From NCBI RefSeq assembly GCF_030052815.1, contig NC_079503.1, positions 50,696,735 to 50,760,734 of the forward strand: a stretch of DNA of 64,000 nucleotides, read 5' to 3'. Source of the stretch: Hevea brasiliensis (lineage: Eukaryota; Streptophyta; Magnoliopsida; Malpighiales; Euphorbiaceae). Under the pieces are notes generated by a model, which searched no databases, had not been told where the DNA came from, and worked only from the letters and a program-made list of their open reading frames with translations. Of the stretch, positions 11,275 to 23,495 are shown piece by piece. The translations under genes were made by a program, and so were the position numbers. Position 1 is the stretch's first letter, and each line of letters begins with the position of its first letter.

Positions 11275-12504
11275 AATTTCGTCCTCGAAATTTTACCTTG
11301 TATCAGTCTCTGAACAGTTGTGGGTGCTGTTTCCTCATATCCTATTCACGCTCCTAAGTAGCATCCTGGCCTGAATGATGGTTCCTTAGTACTTTAACCA
11401 ATATTATTTACATCGATTGCTTACCTTGTGTGCCAAGTTTCTTATGAGCTTCTGTCATAAGTTAGATTCAAATTCATTTCAATTTTAAAGGTAAGCAAAT
11501 CTGTGTGCTAGTGGATCCGCTTTTCTAGGACCTCGTGTGATCCTATGGGTGAGAACTTAGTTTTACTCTTTTCTTATCAAATCTCTTAATCATTTGATGT
11601 AACCTTCAGTTTAGTTTAGAATATTTTAGTCTTTTCTTGCTGTTGTTTTAGCAATTATTTTCTTTTGTGGTCGGTTCTTTCTTGGCCATAGGTACATAAC
11701 CATTATCTTACCATCTCCATTTATGACCAAGGCCTATGTGCAATTTTGCACTATCTTGTTTGCTTTGGTTTAACTTATTTCTTTCTTGATAAAATAATTC
11801 GAAATATCATTACGCATCTTAAGTAAATTGCTTGCCTTGGTAGTAATTCCTCATCTAATATTTTTCTTATTTCTTACTGTTTTATTTATTTTTATCTATC
11901 GATATTCTATAGCTTATTTTGCACTGATGTGTAGTCATTATTTTCTTTTGTATTGAACTATAACCTTTCAATATTCTAGCTTTAGAGTTTTAAATCCCAA
12001 GTTAGGATTTTCAAACTCCCTTCCAATAAGAAAACTTTATCTTATCATAACTATACCAAAATAGATGTCGTTTGCAACTATTCTTATCCTTATATACTAT
12101 TGGGTAGTACGTGGCTCTACATAATAAATCCCAAGTCAGTACTGTAATCTACAGCTTACAGCACAAACATCAAGAATATTGCAGAGTTACTACGATACAT
12201 CCCAATAGAACAACTTTCCTATATCTTATTTCTTTTAAATTCACTAATATCTTAAACTTATTTTGATTATGGTACCCACTGACATCTATCAGCAGTAATA
12301 CCCTTACCCGCATCTAAGGTAGCTATATTACTATAACTTACTTTTAGGTTCTCTTTCCTTACATAATTAGGCTTACAAATTAACTTCATAAGTTCTTGTG
12401 TGCTAGCAAATACTTTTCACTAACAAACTCTTCCAAAATTAATTTTAAAAAGACTAGTCACTAACTTATCAAAATTGGTTTTTTTTTTTACACATATACA
12501 TATC
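11275..12504 (-). other. Element 3 noncoding internal region
   Basis: This 1.2-kb stretch lies between gag and the polypurine tract, where pol would be, and has no long reading frame. The part around 12040-12220 is clearly alike, on opposite strands, to 45040-45200 in element 6, a gag-deficient element of another LTR family. It contains the hairpin at 12141-12162. It may serve packaging, replication or RNA stability; this is inference from conservation without coding capacity. Confidence 0.6.
12141..12162 (-). repeat. Conserved hairpin in the noncoding block, element 3
   Basis: On the minus strand CTGTAA and TTACAG pair around an 8-base loop. The equivalent in element 6 (45086-45107) keeps the stem, and its outer A-T pair corresponds to a possible G-U pair here. 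Confidence 0.55.
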
Positions 12505-13794
12505 TCAGTTAAGAATTGAGAAAATAACAGCAACCATACCAGAAGTCTCATCCTCGTCCCTCTGTCGCATAGTATATACTCTCACTGGAGCATCACCTTG
12601 TCCTGGTTGATTCACAGTACTCTGACTTTCAGGTGTACTACCCCTACCTCTGCCTCTGCCTCTACCAACTGCTGGTAAACTCTTCGGGGTAGAAACTTGG
12701 GCTGATCCTTCTGATGTGGTGAATGATCCATAACAGCGTGGACTTACACAATCCTTAGCAAAATGATCAGTCCCTCCACAATTGAAACATACTCCTATAG
12801 CTCTATAACATACTCCACTATGTGGTTTACCACAAGTCTCACAAAGTCGATCTGACAGTGTATTTCTGCGTCTCTGTTGAGTTTGCTGATCGGATTGGGA
12901 TGGTTTCTATCTAGAATATATACCTCTACCCGATTCGCATGAGCTAGATCCTCCAAAATGTTTTCTTTTCCCAGAGCCACTCTCAGTAGCTTGACCAGTA
13001 ACCTTTTCAGTTTTCTCTTTCTCTTGTGTACTCTTTTTCATTACCCATTCTGATTCTATCCTTTCTTGTTCCAGGGCTTGTGAAATCAATTCAGAAAAAT
13101 TCTGGTGTCGGAACCCTACCACTTGCATTCTCAAGCTAGGCCTCAACCTAGCCTCAAACATTTTACACCGGTCTCTGGGGGTGGAGACTAAGCTTCTAGC
13201 ATAATGGCTTAGCCTTGAAAAGTTCCGCTCATACTCTACTACAGTTCTATCCCCTTGCTTCAAACTTAAAAACTCTTGCAGCTTCATGTCTATATAAGTA
13301 TTAGGGACCCACTTTTGTCAAAATTCCCTTAAAAAGTCTGCCCATGTGAGGACTGGTGGCTTTACCAGACTGCAGGGGATGGTCTTCCACCACTTATATG
13401 CATCCCCTTGGAGAAGTGATACTGAATATTCGAACTTCAACTCTTCAGCACACTGTAGTCTTCTGAAAACCTATTCCATCCTCTCTAACCACTGTCCTGC
13501 TTCTAGTGGATCCACTGTTCCTTTGAATTTTGTAGCCCCAAATTTCATTAATTTCTCATATTGCCAAGCCGGAGGCTGTGGTTGTGCTATAAGTGCTTGT
13601 GTCTGTGCTTGTGGTAGCATATTTCCCGCCATTTGTTAAAAGAACGCAGCCATCTGCTGTGCAAACTGAGCAGGGAACTGCAGTGCTTGAGGAGGAGCTG
13701 GAGTGGCTGACCCACTCACATTTTGGAGTGCTGGGGCTTCTCTTCGAGCCTCAGCCTCGATAGATTGCTCTACGGAATTATCTCCCTCTTCCAT
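12505..13794 (-). pseudogene. Element 3 gag
   Basis: It starts at the ATG at 13794 (MEEGDNSVEQ) and stays in one frame for 430 codons to the TGA at 12505-12507. The middle is a Retrotrans_gag capsid domain (about 13560-13060; W..F....KF-type spacing, then FLSLKQGDRTVVEYERNF). The end has two Cys clusters, CETCGKPHSGVC and a canonical CCHC knuckle CFNCGGTDHFAKDC, then a Gly/Arg-rich tail. In-frame stops (near 13636, 13470, 13317 and 12907) break it, but there is no frameshift. Full length with an intact knuckle suggests gag was maintained until recently. The frame ends where protease starts in element 1. Confidence 0.88.
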
Positions 13795-13960
13795 TCCATT
13801 TTGCAGAAATTTTCTACTCTCTGATAACAAACACAAGGAGGTTAACCTCCGTTAGTGCATATTCATGATGTAAATATGTCATACATATCAAACATTTGAG
13901 CAGTTGTATTTACCTACAAAATATTTCAAATTCACAGTTCAAAATTTATTTTAAAACCTT

Positions 13961-13972
13961 GCTCTGATACCA
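13961..13972 (-). promoter_or_regulatory. Primer binding site (tRNA-iMet type), element 3
   Basis: On the minus strand TGGTATCAGAGC, directly inside the 5' LTR (13981-17641). The stretch 13795-13960 is the leader and holds nothing else I can name. Confidence 0.9.
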
Positions 13973-13980
13973 CTAAAACC

Positions 13981-16900
13981 TGTCACACCCTACTCTTCGT
14001 AAGATGTAACATGTTCCCGTAGTACACCTAATGAATTATCGTACTTCACCTACCGGTAACCCATTAAATATACTACAAGGGATTTTAAAATAATTTTCGT
14101 TCATTTTGGAATTGGTGGGTAAATTTTTTTTTAATTTTAAAAACCTTCATTTAGAGTCCAACATAAATGAAATTTTTGGATATTTAAAATCTCCCCAATT
14201 TTTACAAAAATTTCGGCAGAGTACCGTCTGTATTTTGAGAAAACAATTCTTCAAAACCTGAAAATAGAAACACTTCCAATATATTTCTCAATCACAACTC
14301 CATTTGCAACCACCAAACTTCAAATCAACAGCAATAGCAACACTTCAATTTAAAATCCAAATTTAAAATCAAGAATTAATATCTCAAAACATTTCATAAC
14401 TCATGCACATTACAGTTTAAATCATTAATTTACAGTCATAAGTTAATTTACAGATGCAAAATCTCAAAAATAATATTATTATAATTTTATCTGTACAACT
14501 GCTCAAATTATAGGGATACATATGCATACTATCATATTTACATCAAACTAAACTACCAGGGTATAGACAAATACCCATACAAAAATTCTTTAAATGTGCT
14601 CTTCTCTAACTTTAGCAGCTCACTCTGCTGCTATGTCCTTTTCTCTATCTACGACAGCAAGTTAAAGTTATCGCTGAGTATATAAATACTCAGTGGTGCA
14701 CAATAAAGCATAAAATGCAAAATATAAAACATTTATGAACAAATCGTCATTCAAAAATCTCATAATCGCATTTTACAATTTTTTTTTTCAAATCACATTT
14801 ATAACAAATCATAATTTTCAAAGCTTAATATAGCACAACTTGATCAAACAATTTAATAAACATAGTGTTGCCAAACAATAACACAACTTAGGCCATGACA
14901 CAAAATTTCCGAACATGTCGTGTGTACATCAAGACAAGGCATACTCACCCCACTAATCGAAATCAATGAGGGAGGTGGCTAGCTAGCTAATGAGTACTTA
15001 TCCAAACTCGCCCCTCAGACTGGCAAGCCAGAGAGGGAGGAAAGTGATCAAATATCAAACTCACCCCACAAGTGGAGGAGGAACATATTAGTATTACCAT
15101 GCCAAGTGTGAATTAAAAACAATTTAAATCAAGTTATTCAAATATTTTATACAATTCACAAATCATATTTCACTCTAAACTTTTCATTTACAAAGTAGGC
15201 AACACACTATTTTTCAAATAAGATTTTCAAAGCCATAACTAAATTCAAAACCATATTGTTCAAATATTTCATACAAATCAATAATTAATTTTCCTTCCAA
15301 ATTTCCATTGTAGAATAGGCAACACAACATTCTCGAAATTCATAATGAACAACACATTCACAATGTATAACAAATCAATTTCCATTATAAAAACTATAAT
15401 TTAAAATTTTTGTGCACAAACCTGATGTGAGTCGCCTCTAGGCCTTGACTCAGTCCCTTATACCTTTCGGGTCTTTTTCAGCTAAAACACAACATTTATA
15501 GTGTTTCAGTATCTTATTTCACAGTAAATCCAATAATTAATTCATAAATACTTAATTCTAGCCCAAATATGCTTAAACTAACATTCTTGGAAATTTTCAT
15601 TTTGGAGTTACTATTCATGGTACTATTCAAGTCAATTTGTTGACTTTCTAAGGCTTAATAGGTATGGGAATTCCAACTTCACCCACATACCATATTTTGG
15701 TCACTAAATTTGTTGGTTTTGGTTGTTTACTCAAATTCTATGTCTTTTAGGCAAATTTGCAAATTTTCAGTTTTGGTGTCTTAAGTTGCACTGTTCCATT
15801 GGTCATTTTACTGTTAGAATTTGGCAAAACTCTCTTTATAGAAAATGTTTCCTATTATCTTAAGTTTATTTTCATTTTTGAATCACTCCAATTGAAGTGT
15901 TGTAGCTCAAGTTATAGCGATTTGAACCATGGCTGCCGGATTGGACTTAATCCAGATTTTCTAAGCAAATTTTGGTTCTGGCAGTTTTAGGTTACCAAAT
16001 TTGGGTGGCCAAATGACTTGGTTAATGGCATAATTTGGGTTTGTGTTCTTCATAAAAGTTTTAGGTCTATATCTCTCTGTCCACTGGTAAAATTTCAGGT
16101 CATTTAGACTTGCCTAGCTCAAGTTATGGCCAAATGAACAAACACTATTCATTTGGTCAGTTTGTACAGGGCAGACTGAGATTTTTCATGTTTGGTCAAA
16201 TTGTTCACTAGGTTTTGGTCACTTTTTGGGAATGCTTCCTAAATGAAAATTGTGTCATTTAGTGTCTATTTTCATTCCCAATTGGTCCATACCAATTGGA
16301 CTTGTAAATTTTCAGTTTTGATCCCTCAAAGGGACCTTGGTCATGATGCCAGCAGCATGACCACACTGAATCCAAATTTGGTTTCAACTCCAACACTTTC
16401 AAGGCACTTCATTTGGTCACCATTAACCATTTCTTAATTCAAGTTAGGTCAAAGACAACATTTACCAATTTTTCACATTTTTGTCTCTAAACCCTAAGGG
16501 TCCAAAACCCTAATTTACAAATTCTTGCATTTAACCAATTCAATGCATATCAATCTCATTACCACATCCATACAAGCTTGCTTAACATATTCAATTCAAT
16601 CAAACCATGCAAATACACCTCCACAACATGCTGGCTGAAATTTACTCATGATCCCTCAACAATTTATTTCATTTCATTTTAAGTTTATTTCTAAGTTAAT
16701 CAAGCTATGAACACAACTAATAAACTAATTTTGCAATTTAAATCACTAACCTCAATCTTTGATGTCCAGTTCTTCAATTCTCTTCCTTTTTATTTTTCTT
16801 TGTTCTTCAATCTCCTCTTCTAGTTTCCAAAACAAGCTTTAACCATGGTAAAATAATTTTCTATGGTGAGATTTTTGGTTTTTCAAGCTCAAAGATGAGC

Positions 16901-17641
16901 TTTCGTGGAGGATGAAGTGAGGGAGAGGGTGAGGCGGCAATATGGGAAGAAGAAGAAGACTTTTGCTATTTTTTTTTTCTTTTCTTTTATGACTTTTATC
17001 CTTATGGAAGACCCAAAAATCAAATTAATTAAATTTATTAATTATAATCTTTATGGCATCATGCATGATGTCATGCATGATGTCATCTCCCTACTCCTTT
17101 TTCATTTTCTCTTTTTTTTTTATTTATTTTTCTATTAGTTCTTTAATTTAATTCCCAACTCCGAAATTTTCTTTTCTTCGATTTTATTTGATAGTTAGGT
17201 CAGGAGTCAGCTCTCGAGGTCAATTGACCAAATTGCCCCTCGCCGGTTCAACCTGGTTTGCAAATAATTCAATATTTCTTCCGTATCCCTAACCTAATTA
17301 TTTGACTGGCTTAACAATTCTTTTTCATGATTTTCTCTTATCCACTATGTTCTTAATGGTCCTAAGGACCGCAGTGTTACATTTTATAGTTCGAAATTTG
17401 AGTTTAAATCGACTTCGTAGTCATTCCTGAGAAGGTCACCCATCGCTGTGACTCTCGGCTCGTTTAACTTCTTATGTTCTGTTTTTCTTATTTATACTTA
17501 ACTAATTGACAATTACTAATTATTTGTGTTTATGGCTTATCTAGTTGTCTTAAGTGTGGTTCTAATCCCCTTAATTGTCCGGACCGACTTCGATCACCGA
17601 AACAGTGAAATATACCAAGCTATGCAAATAGGGGTGTTACA
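13981..17641 (-). repeat. Element 3 5' LTR
   Basis: It is 3,661 bp and matches 7609-11255 almost base for base, including frames repeated at 15757-15990. Differences include scattered substitutions and an extra 13-14 base CATGATGT unit near 17070. Close similarity points to a fairly recent insertion. Confidence 0.93.
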
Positions 17642-17646
17642 AGACA
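17642..17646. repeat. Target-site duplication AGACA, right of element 3
   Basis: Differs by one base from GGACA at 7604-7608. Element 2 coding sequence resumes immediately after it. Confidence 0.75.
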
Positions 17647-19208
17647 TCATCAGGGGTACGTTCTCCCTCTACAATACATCTGTGCATGCATTGGTGGATT
17701 CAGGATCCACTCATTCATACTTTTGCATCAACCTACCCGTAGAAAGGGGGATACTAGTAGGGGAGAGTGACCAAGACATTCTGGTCACTAATCCATTGGG
17801 CCACAGAGTAATGGTGAACAAAGTGTACAAGGGTTGCCCGTTAAGGATTCAGGGGTATGAATTCTTGGCAGACCTGATTGAGTTACCTTTCCATGAGTTT
17901 GACGTGATTTTGGGAATGGACTGGTTGTTACGTCATCAGGCAATGGTTGATTGTAAACTGAAGAGGATTTCTTTGAAAACTCCTGACGGTAATGAGATTA
18001 CAGTTGTGGGGGAAAGGACAGATTTCTTGTCCAATGTCATTTCAGCTACAGTTGCAAGAAAACTAATGATAAAAGGCTATGAAGCCTACCTAGCACATGT
18101 GGTGGATACTAGGGAGGCTAAGCCAGATCTGTGTGACATACCCACAGTAAGAGACTTCCCAGATGTGTTCCCTGAAGAATTGCCTGGCTTGCCACCAGAA
18201 AGGGAAGTTGAATTTGCTATTGAGATACTACCAGGTACAGCACCAATCTCTATTACTCCTTATAGGATGGCGCCCACAGAATTGAAGGAACTAAAAATCC
18301 AATTACAGGAGTTACTGGATAAGGGGTTCATACACCCCAGTGTCTCACCATGGGGAGCTCTAGTGCTGTTTGTGAAAAAGAAGGATGGGACTTTGAGGTT
18401 ATGCATCAATTACCGGCAGTTGAATAAAGTAATTGTGAAGAATAAATATCTGTTGCCTAGAATTGATGATCTGTTTGATCAGTTGAAGGGAGCAGGAATA
18501 TTTTCCAAAATTGATCTCAAATCAGGGTATCATCAGTTGAGGGTGAAGGATGCAGATGTGCCAAAGATTGCATTCAGGACCCGGTATGGGCATTATGAGT
18601 TCCTAGTGATGCCCTTTGGCCTAACAAATGCACCAGCAACATTCATGGACCTTATGAACCGTATCTTCCATCCATACCTAGATTGGTTCATAGTGGTCTT
18701 TATTGATGATATTTTGGTGTATTTCAAGACTAGGGAAGAACATGATAAACATTTGAGGATTGTTCTACAAACCCTGAGAGAAAAGAAGCTGTATGCTAAG
18801 TTGTCCAAGTGTGACTTCTGGTTGAATGAGATTGCATTCCTTGGACACATAGTGTCAGCTGATGGGATTAGAGTGGATCCCAAGAAGATAGAAGCAGTGA
18901 TGGAATGGAAGCCTCCCAGGAATACAACTGAGGTCAGAAGTTTCTTGGGGCTAGCTGGGCATTACAGAAGATTTGTTAAGGGATTTTCTTTAATAGCTGC
19001 TCCAATGACCAAGTTGTTACACAAGAATGTCAGATTTGATTGGAATGACAAGTGTCAGGCCAGTTTTGAGAAGTTAAAGGCTATGTTAACAGAGGCACCA
19101 GTGTTAACATAGCCAGTGTCAGGGACTTTGTGGTCTATAATGATGCCTCTTATAATGTGTTAGGGTGTGTATTGATGCAAGAGGGGAAGGTAGTCGCTTA
19201 TGCTTCTA
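17647..19208 (+). pseudogene. Element 2 pol, N-terminal half: protease, RT and start of RNase H
   Basis: A frame open to 19112 encodes an aspartic protease with the active site VDSGSTHSY and the GMDW strand, then RT with [23 protein letters not shown] and the FIDD catalytic box, then the RT connection and early RNase H ([11 protein letters not shown]). Protease would cut the polyprotein; RT and RNase H copy RNA to DNA in the particle. A TAG at 19110-19112 and a small deletion just after it disrupt the frame, and the catalytic-region SDASHN of relatives reads NDASYN here. The open frame upstream of 17647 is LTR sequence of element 3 and not part of this gene. RNase H resumes at 22372 beyond the solo LTR. 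Confidence 0.93.
19204..19208. repeat. Target-site duplication TTCTA, left of the solo LTR
   Basis: Matches 22367-22371. The uninterrupted site is visible in element 5 near 31099-31105, with one base different. Confidence 0.93.
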
Positions 19209-21262
19209 TGTGACACCCCTTACCCGTCTACAGTATAGCCGAGTAAGATATGTCACACGGTGTACCGGAACACTCTATTGTATCTTAATTAATTTTGATC
19301 ATAGTTTTGAATATAACTTGTGAAATATAATTCATTTAAGTCATTTATTGACATTATAATTTATTTGAGGTTCCAAAAATTTTATAGAAAATCCGGCAGA
19401 GTATCGGCTAAAAATGGAGAAAACAGTTCTTCGGAACCTGTGAAAAACACTTCCAAAATCATTTCCAAACAATCCCAACTCCATTTTATCAACAAAGTCT
19501 TAATATGATTTTCAACAACCTTTCCATTACTCAAACATTCATTTCTCATGATACTCATATACAAGCAATAAATAAATACTCAAATTTTACGTTCATCACC
19601 ACAATTTTCATTATTTACATGGACATCAAAATACATTACATAAGTTCAATTACATATGAGAAAATAAAAATTAGTTACAAAATACCAAAATGAAACCTAG
19701 TGTCCTACCAATGCACTGAAGATGGTGAGGTGACACGGACAATATGCAGAGCTGCAGGATGGTCTCACCCAGTCTGCGGTCTACTGGGCTCTCGATTAGT
19801 ATCTCCAAAACCTACGCGTGGCAAAAGCAACACGCTAAGCAAATATGCTTAGTGGTGCCAATAATAAAATAAAAATAAATAACAGTAATAAATATGCATT
19901 GAATGTATCGATGTTTTACTTGTTTTGTACTTGTTATAATCATTTATTTCGTTAACTTTATCCACTTTCATTCTTTTGGTTGCCCAAGTAACCTATACTG
20001 AATGACTGGACTGGATAAACGGGTAAACTGGCATTGGGTATCAAGTACCTCGGGCCGTCACACCATCGGTCACATATGTATCTCCCGGTGTGCAACAGAA
20101 CAGCTAACAAGCTGTAAATGATATGAGGCACGAGGCCAAGTCTCAACACAATGTCAAAATGGCTAAAAGCCATAAAATCACTGAATGGCATAATACCATG
20201 TGTAGTACTGCTAACTGAACCCTATTGGCATGCCAAACTATCCAAACCAATCTTGTTAGGTATACTAGGGCATTTGATACTTTAGAATTCTTCAATTTTT
20301 GAATTTCAAGTTTTGATGTTACTATTCACTTCATTAGTCAACAAAAATATTGACTTTTGCATAGAAAATAGGTACATTGGTTTTGACACTCCCAACATAC
20401 CACATTTTGCATTCAAAACTTGTTGGCATTAATCACCAATATCATTTCTAAGCTTAAACTAAGGGAGCAGAATTTTTCAGTTTTCATACCTAAACTTTAC
20501 TGTTCCATTAGTTGCTGTTGCAGTGAGAATTTGAGAAAATGATAAACATGAAAGTTGTTCCTTATTTTGTCTAGTTGAATTTTTTTTTTGAATCACTCTA
20601 TTTGGAGTTTTGTAGCTCCAGTTATGGTCCAAAAACCACAGCTGGCCGAATTGAAAAATTGCAGAACTGACCATATCTACAGTGCAGTGAACAGTGAATA
20701 AAACTGCCTTGTTGGATAGGTTCTGGTCATAATTTGGGATAGGTTTCTTCATGAAAGTTGTTTGTATATATCTTAACTTGTTTCTGTAAAAATTTCAGGT
20801 CAATTGGGCCATTCTACAATGAGTTATGGCCAAATGAACAATTACTGTTCATTTGGTCATTCTGCAGAATCTGGTTGCAGGACATCCGGATTGGGGCCAG
20901 TTTTTGGTCCACTTGCTTTGGTCTTTTGGGCATGGTTTCTTCACCAAAATTGTGCCATTATATGTCTAGTTTCATGTCCAATTGGCCAAACACCAATTGA
21001 ACCTACACAGCCAGAGTTATGGCAGTCCAAACAGGCTGGACTCACAGCCTCACCTGCTGCCCTCACTAGGCAGCATACCAATTCAGTTTGTAATACTCTA
21101 ATTCACTTCAAATTATGGTCAACTTACTTCAAATGGTCACTAAATGACTATTAGAATGTTCACTCACCATTTCATGAACAAAGTCCAAGTTTCACTCCCA
21201 AAACCCTAATTCCCATTATGAATTTACACAAGATACCTTAATTAACTCACTAATTCATTATC

Positions 21263-21265
<3 letters not shown>

Positions 21266-21319
<54 letters not shown>
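21266..21319. repeat. (TA)n microsatellite in the solo LTR
   Basis: About 27 TA units. The other family I LTRs lack a run of this length, so it expanded in this copy. Confidence 0.95.
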
Positions 21320-21321
<2 letters not shown>

Positions 21322-21803
21322 TTTAAACATGATCTCTAGTCCACTCTAAGTCCATCAATAACAATCAATCTTATCCCTTCCTTAGGGCTGCCGAAATTCA
21401 TGGTGTACATACACATAAATTTTATTCATTTAATTCACAAATCCTTACTCATTTTAAGTCTCTAACATAGAATAAGAGAGATTTATGTGTAAATAGGCAC
21501 TAACCTCTTGTAGGGCAGAATTTTTCCAAGCTTAAACTTCACTTTCTTTCCCTTTCTAGGCTGCCAAACACTTTAGCAAGGTTGGATGATCAATTTTAGT
21601 GAAGGGACTTAAGGGTTTTGGGGTAAGGTTGGAGAGATCTTCAAGCTAAAATGAAGAAAAGAAATGGAGGGCTTTCCTTGGCCATGGTGCGGCTGGAATG
21701 AGGGAAGAAGATGGCTATTTGCTTTTTAATTTCTTTGGTCTTTATTGTCTCTTTTATTAGTTAATTAAATGGTTGTTTAAATGTAATTGGTGGGAACTTG
21801 TAA

Positions 21804-21824
21804 ATGACATCATAATGATGTCAT
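21804..21824. promoter_or_regulatory. U3 palindrome, solo LTR
   Basis: Ten-base arms ATGACATCAT and ATGATGTCAT around a single A, the longest version of the palindrome found in all family I LTRs. Confidence 0.5.
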
Positions 21825-22366
21825 AATTTGCATTATATTGATTTTTCTTTTCTTTTCTTTTCTACTAACTTTAAATTAATTTTTCATCAACATTAATTCA
21901 TATTTTATGTCATAATAATTATTTACTCAACTGGACAAGTCGGCCAAAAATCGCCTCTGAAGGCGAAATGACCAAAATGCCCTCCGTTTGGCTTAACGGG
22001 TCAAAATTGTCTGTACCGATTGAAAAATTTTTCTAAATATTTTCTTGGCATTCTAATGCCATAGAAACCTCAATGACCCTTTTCTGGAGTTCCAAAAATT
22101 ATTTTATGAATTTTTTCCCGAGTCTAGGGCTCCTAGTTGCGAGAACCGCAACTTCCCTCTGGGTTACCCATCGCTTGGGCACCGACTCATTTGACTTAGT
22201 TGTATTTTATTTCTAAAATTTTTACTAAATTTTTCTTATTAATATTTGAGTTAATTATGGTCCCTCACTTTAGTTTAAATATTTTTCTGATCGTTCTAGC
22301 TGTCCGGACCAACACTGGTCACCGGAACAGTAGAATGTACGGAGTTGCTACAGGGAAAGTGTTACA

Positions 22367-22371
22367 TTCTA
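22367..22371. repeat. Target-site duplication TTCTA, right of the solo LTR
   Basis: Matches 19204-19208. RNase H coding sequence ([14 protein letters not shown]) follows directly. Confidence 0.93.
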
Positions 22372-23420
22372 GGCAGCTAAGGCCACATGAACAGAATTAC
22401 CCTACCCATGATCTAGAACTTGCAACAATTATCTTCGCACTGAAGATATGGAGGCACTACTTGTATGGTGAAAAGTGCTACATTTACATAGACTATAAAA
22501 GTCTGAAATACTTGCCAACTCAGAAGGAGCTCAACCTCAGACAGAGGTGATGGATTGAGTTCCTGAAGGAATATGATTGTGTGATTGATTACCATCCTGG
22601 GAAGGCAAATGTAGTTGCTGATGCTTTAAGCAGAAAATCCATCACAGCTTTGAGATCATTGAATGCCCGTCTATCCTTGGCTTGAGATGGAGCTATTTTG
22701 GCTGAGTTGCAAGTGAGGCCAAACCTGCTACAGCAGATTTTAGATGGGTAGAAGGTAGATGAGAAATTAATGACTACTGTGAGTAAAATCTCAGAGGGGA
22801 AAGGGATTGACTATGAGGTGAAAGCAGATGGGTGTTTGTACTATAAAGGAAGAGTATGTGTACCAAATGATGGGGAATTGAAAGCCAGTATCCTGAAAGA
22901 GGCACACACAAGTGTTTATGCTATGCACCCAGGAAGTACAAAAATGTACCATGATCTGAAGCTTCAGTATTGGTGGCCTGGTGTGAAGAAGGACATAGCT
23001 GACTATGTGACTAAATGCTTGACATGTCAGCAAGTCAAGGCAGAACATCAAGTTCCATCAGGTTTGCTACAACCTATACGCATACCTGAATGGAAATGGG
23101 ATCGGGTCACTATGGATTTTGTAAGTGGTCTACCTCTCACCTAGAAGAAGCATGATGCAGTATAGGTGATAGTAGATAGATTGTGAAAGTCGACACACTT
23201 CTGCCCGATTAGGGTGACTACTCCTTTGGAGAAGTTAGCAAAATTGTATATCAGTGAGATAGTTAGACTGCATAGAATTCCACTTTCCATCATATCTGAT
23301 TGAGACCCAAGGTTTACATCGAGATTTTGAAAGAAGTTACATGAATCCTTGGGTACACAACTCCACTTCAGCACAGCTTTCCATCCTCAGACGGATGGGC
23401 AATCAGAAAGAGTAATCCAG

Positions 23421-23495
23421 GTAAACAATTGAAACTAATTAAACTAATACACATATTGAACTGAAATGATAATAATAACATGAAATATATGTCAA
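23421..23495 (+). other. Intron-like insertion in the integrase core, element 2
   Basis: 75 bp between the Gln codon of RVIQ and the Val codon of VLEDML, phase 0. The 5' end is AG|GTAAAC. The rest is AT-rich with TAAT and CTAAT motifs, and an in-frame TGA follows three codons in. Elements 1 and 7 read straight through this point ([10 protein letters not shown] in element 1). Here the 3' end reads TCAA instead of the TCAG in element 5, so the acceptor appears mutated by one G-to-A change. Confidence 0.8.

Larger units (their letters stand above)
7609..17641 (-). mobile_element. Element 3: gag-only (non-autonomous) gypsy-type LTR retrotransposon, family II
   Basis: Two long LTRs (3,647 and 3,661 bp, nearly identical by eye) flank only 2,725 bp of internal DNA. 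On the minus strand the order is 5' LTR (13981-17641), primer site, full-length gag, about 1.2 kb of noncoding DNA, polypurine tract, 3' LTR (7609-11255). Protease, RT, RNase H and integrase are absent: gag stops where protease begins in element 1. The layout matches what the plant literature calls terminal-repeat retrotransposons with a GAG domain. Its LTR family is that of element 1, a plausible type of helper. It is inserted at the gag/protease boundary of element 2. Confidence 0.93.
19209..22366 (-). mobile_element. Element 4: solo LTR of family I
   Basis: A single 3,158-bp LTR, TGTGACACC...GTGTTACA on the plus strand, is the reverse complement of the family seen in elements 2 and 5. It is flanked by perfect TTCTA duplications with no internal sequence. 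Such a structure is left when the two LTRs of a full element recombine and delete the middle. It contains a U3 palindrome (21804-21824) and a long TA microsatellite. Short frames within it are not supported as genes. Confidence 0.95.

Noticed and set aside
17526..17646. N-terminal 40 codons of the long protease/RT open frame
   Set aside because: They are LTR sequence of element 3 plus the target duplication, read through by chance; the real gene part begins at 17647.
22200..22371. N-terminal part of the open frame that continues into RNase H
   Set aside because: It belongs to the solo LTR, not to the RNase H gene.
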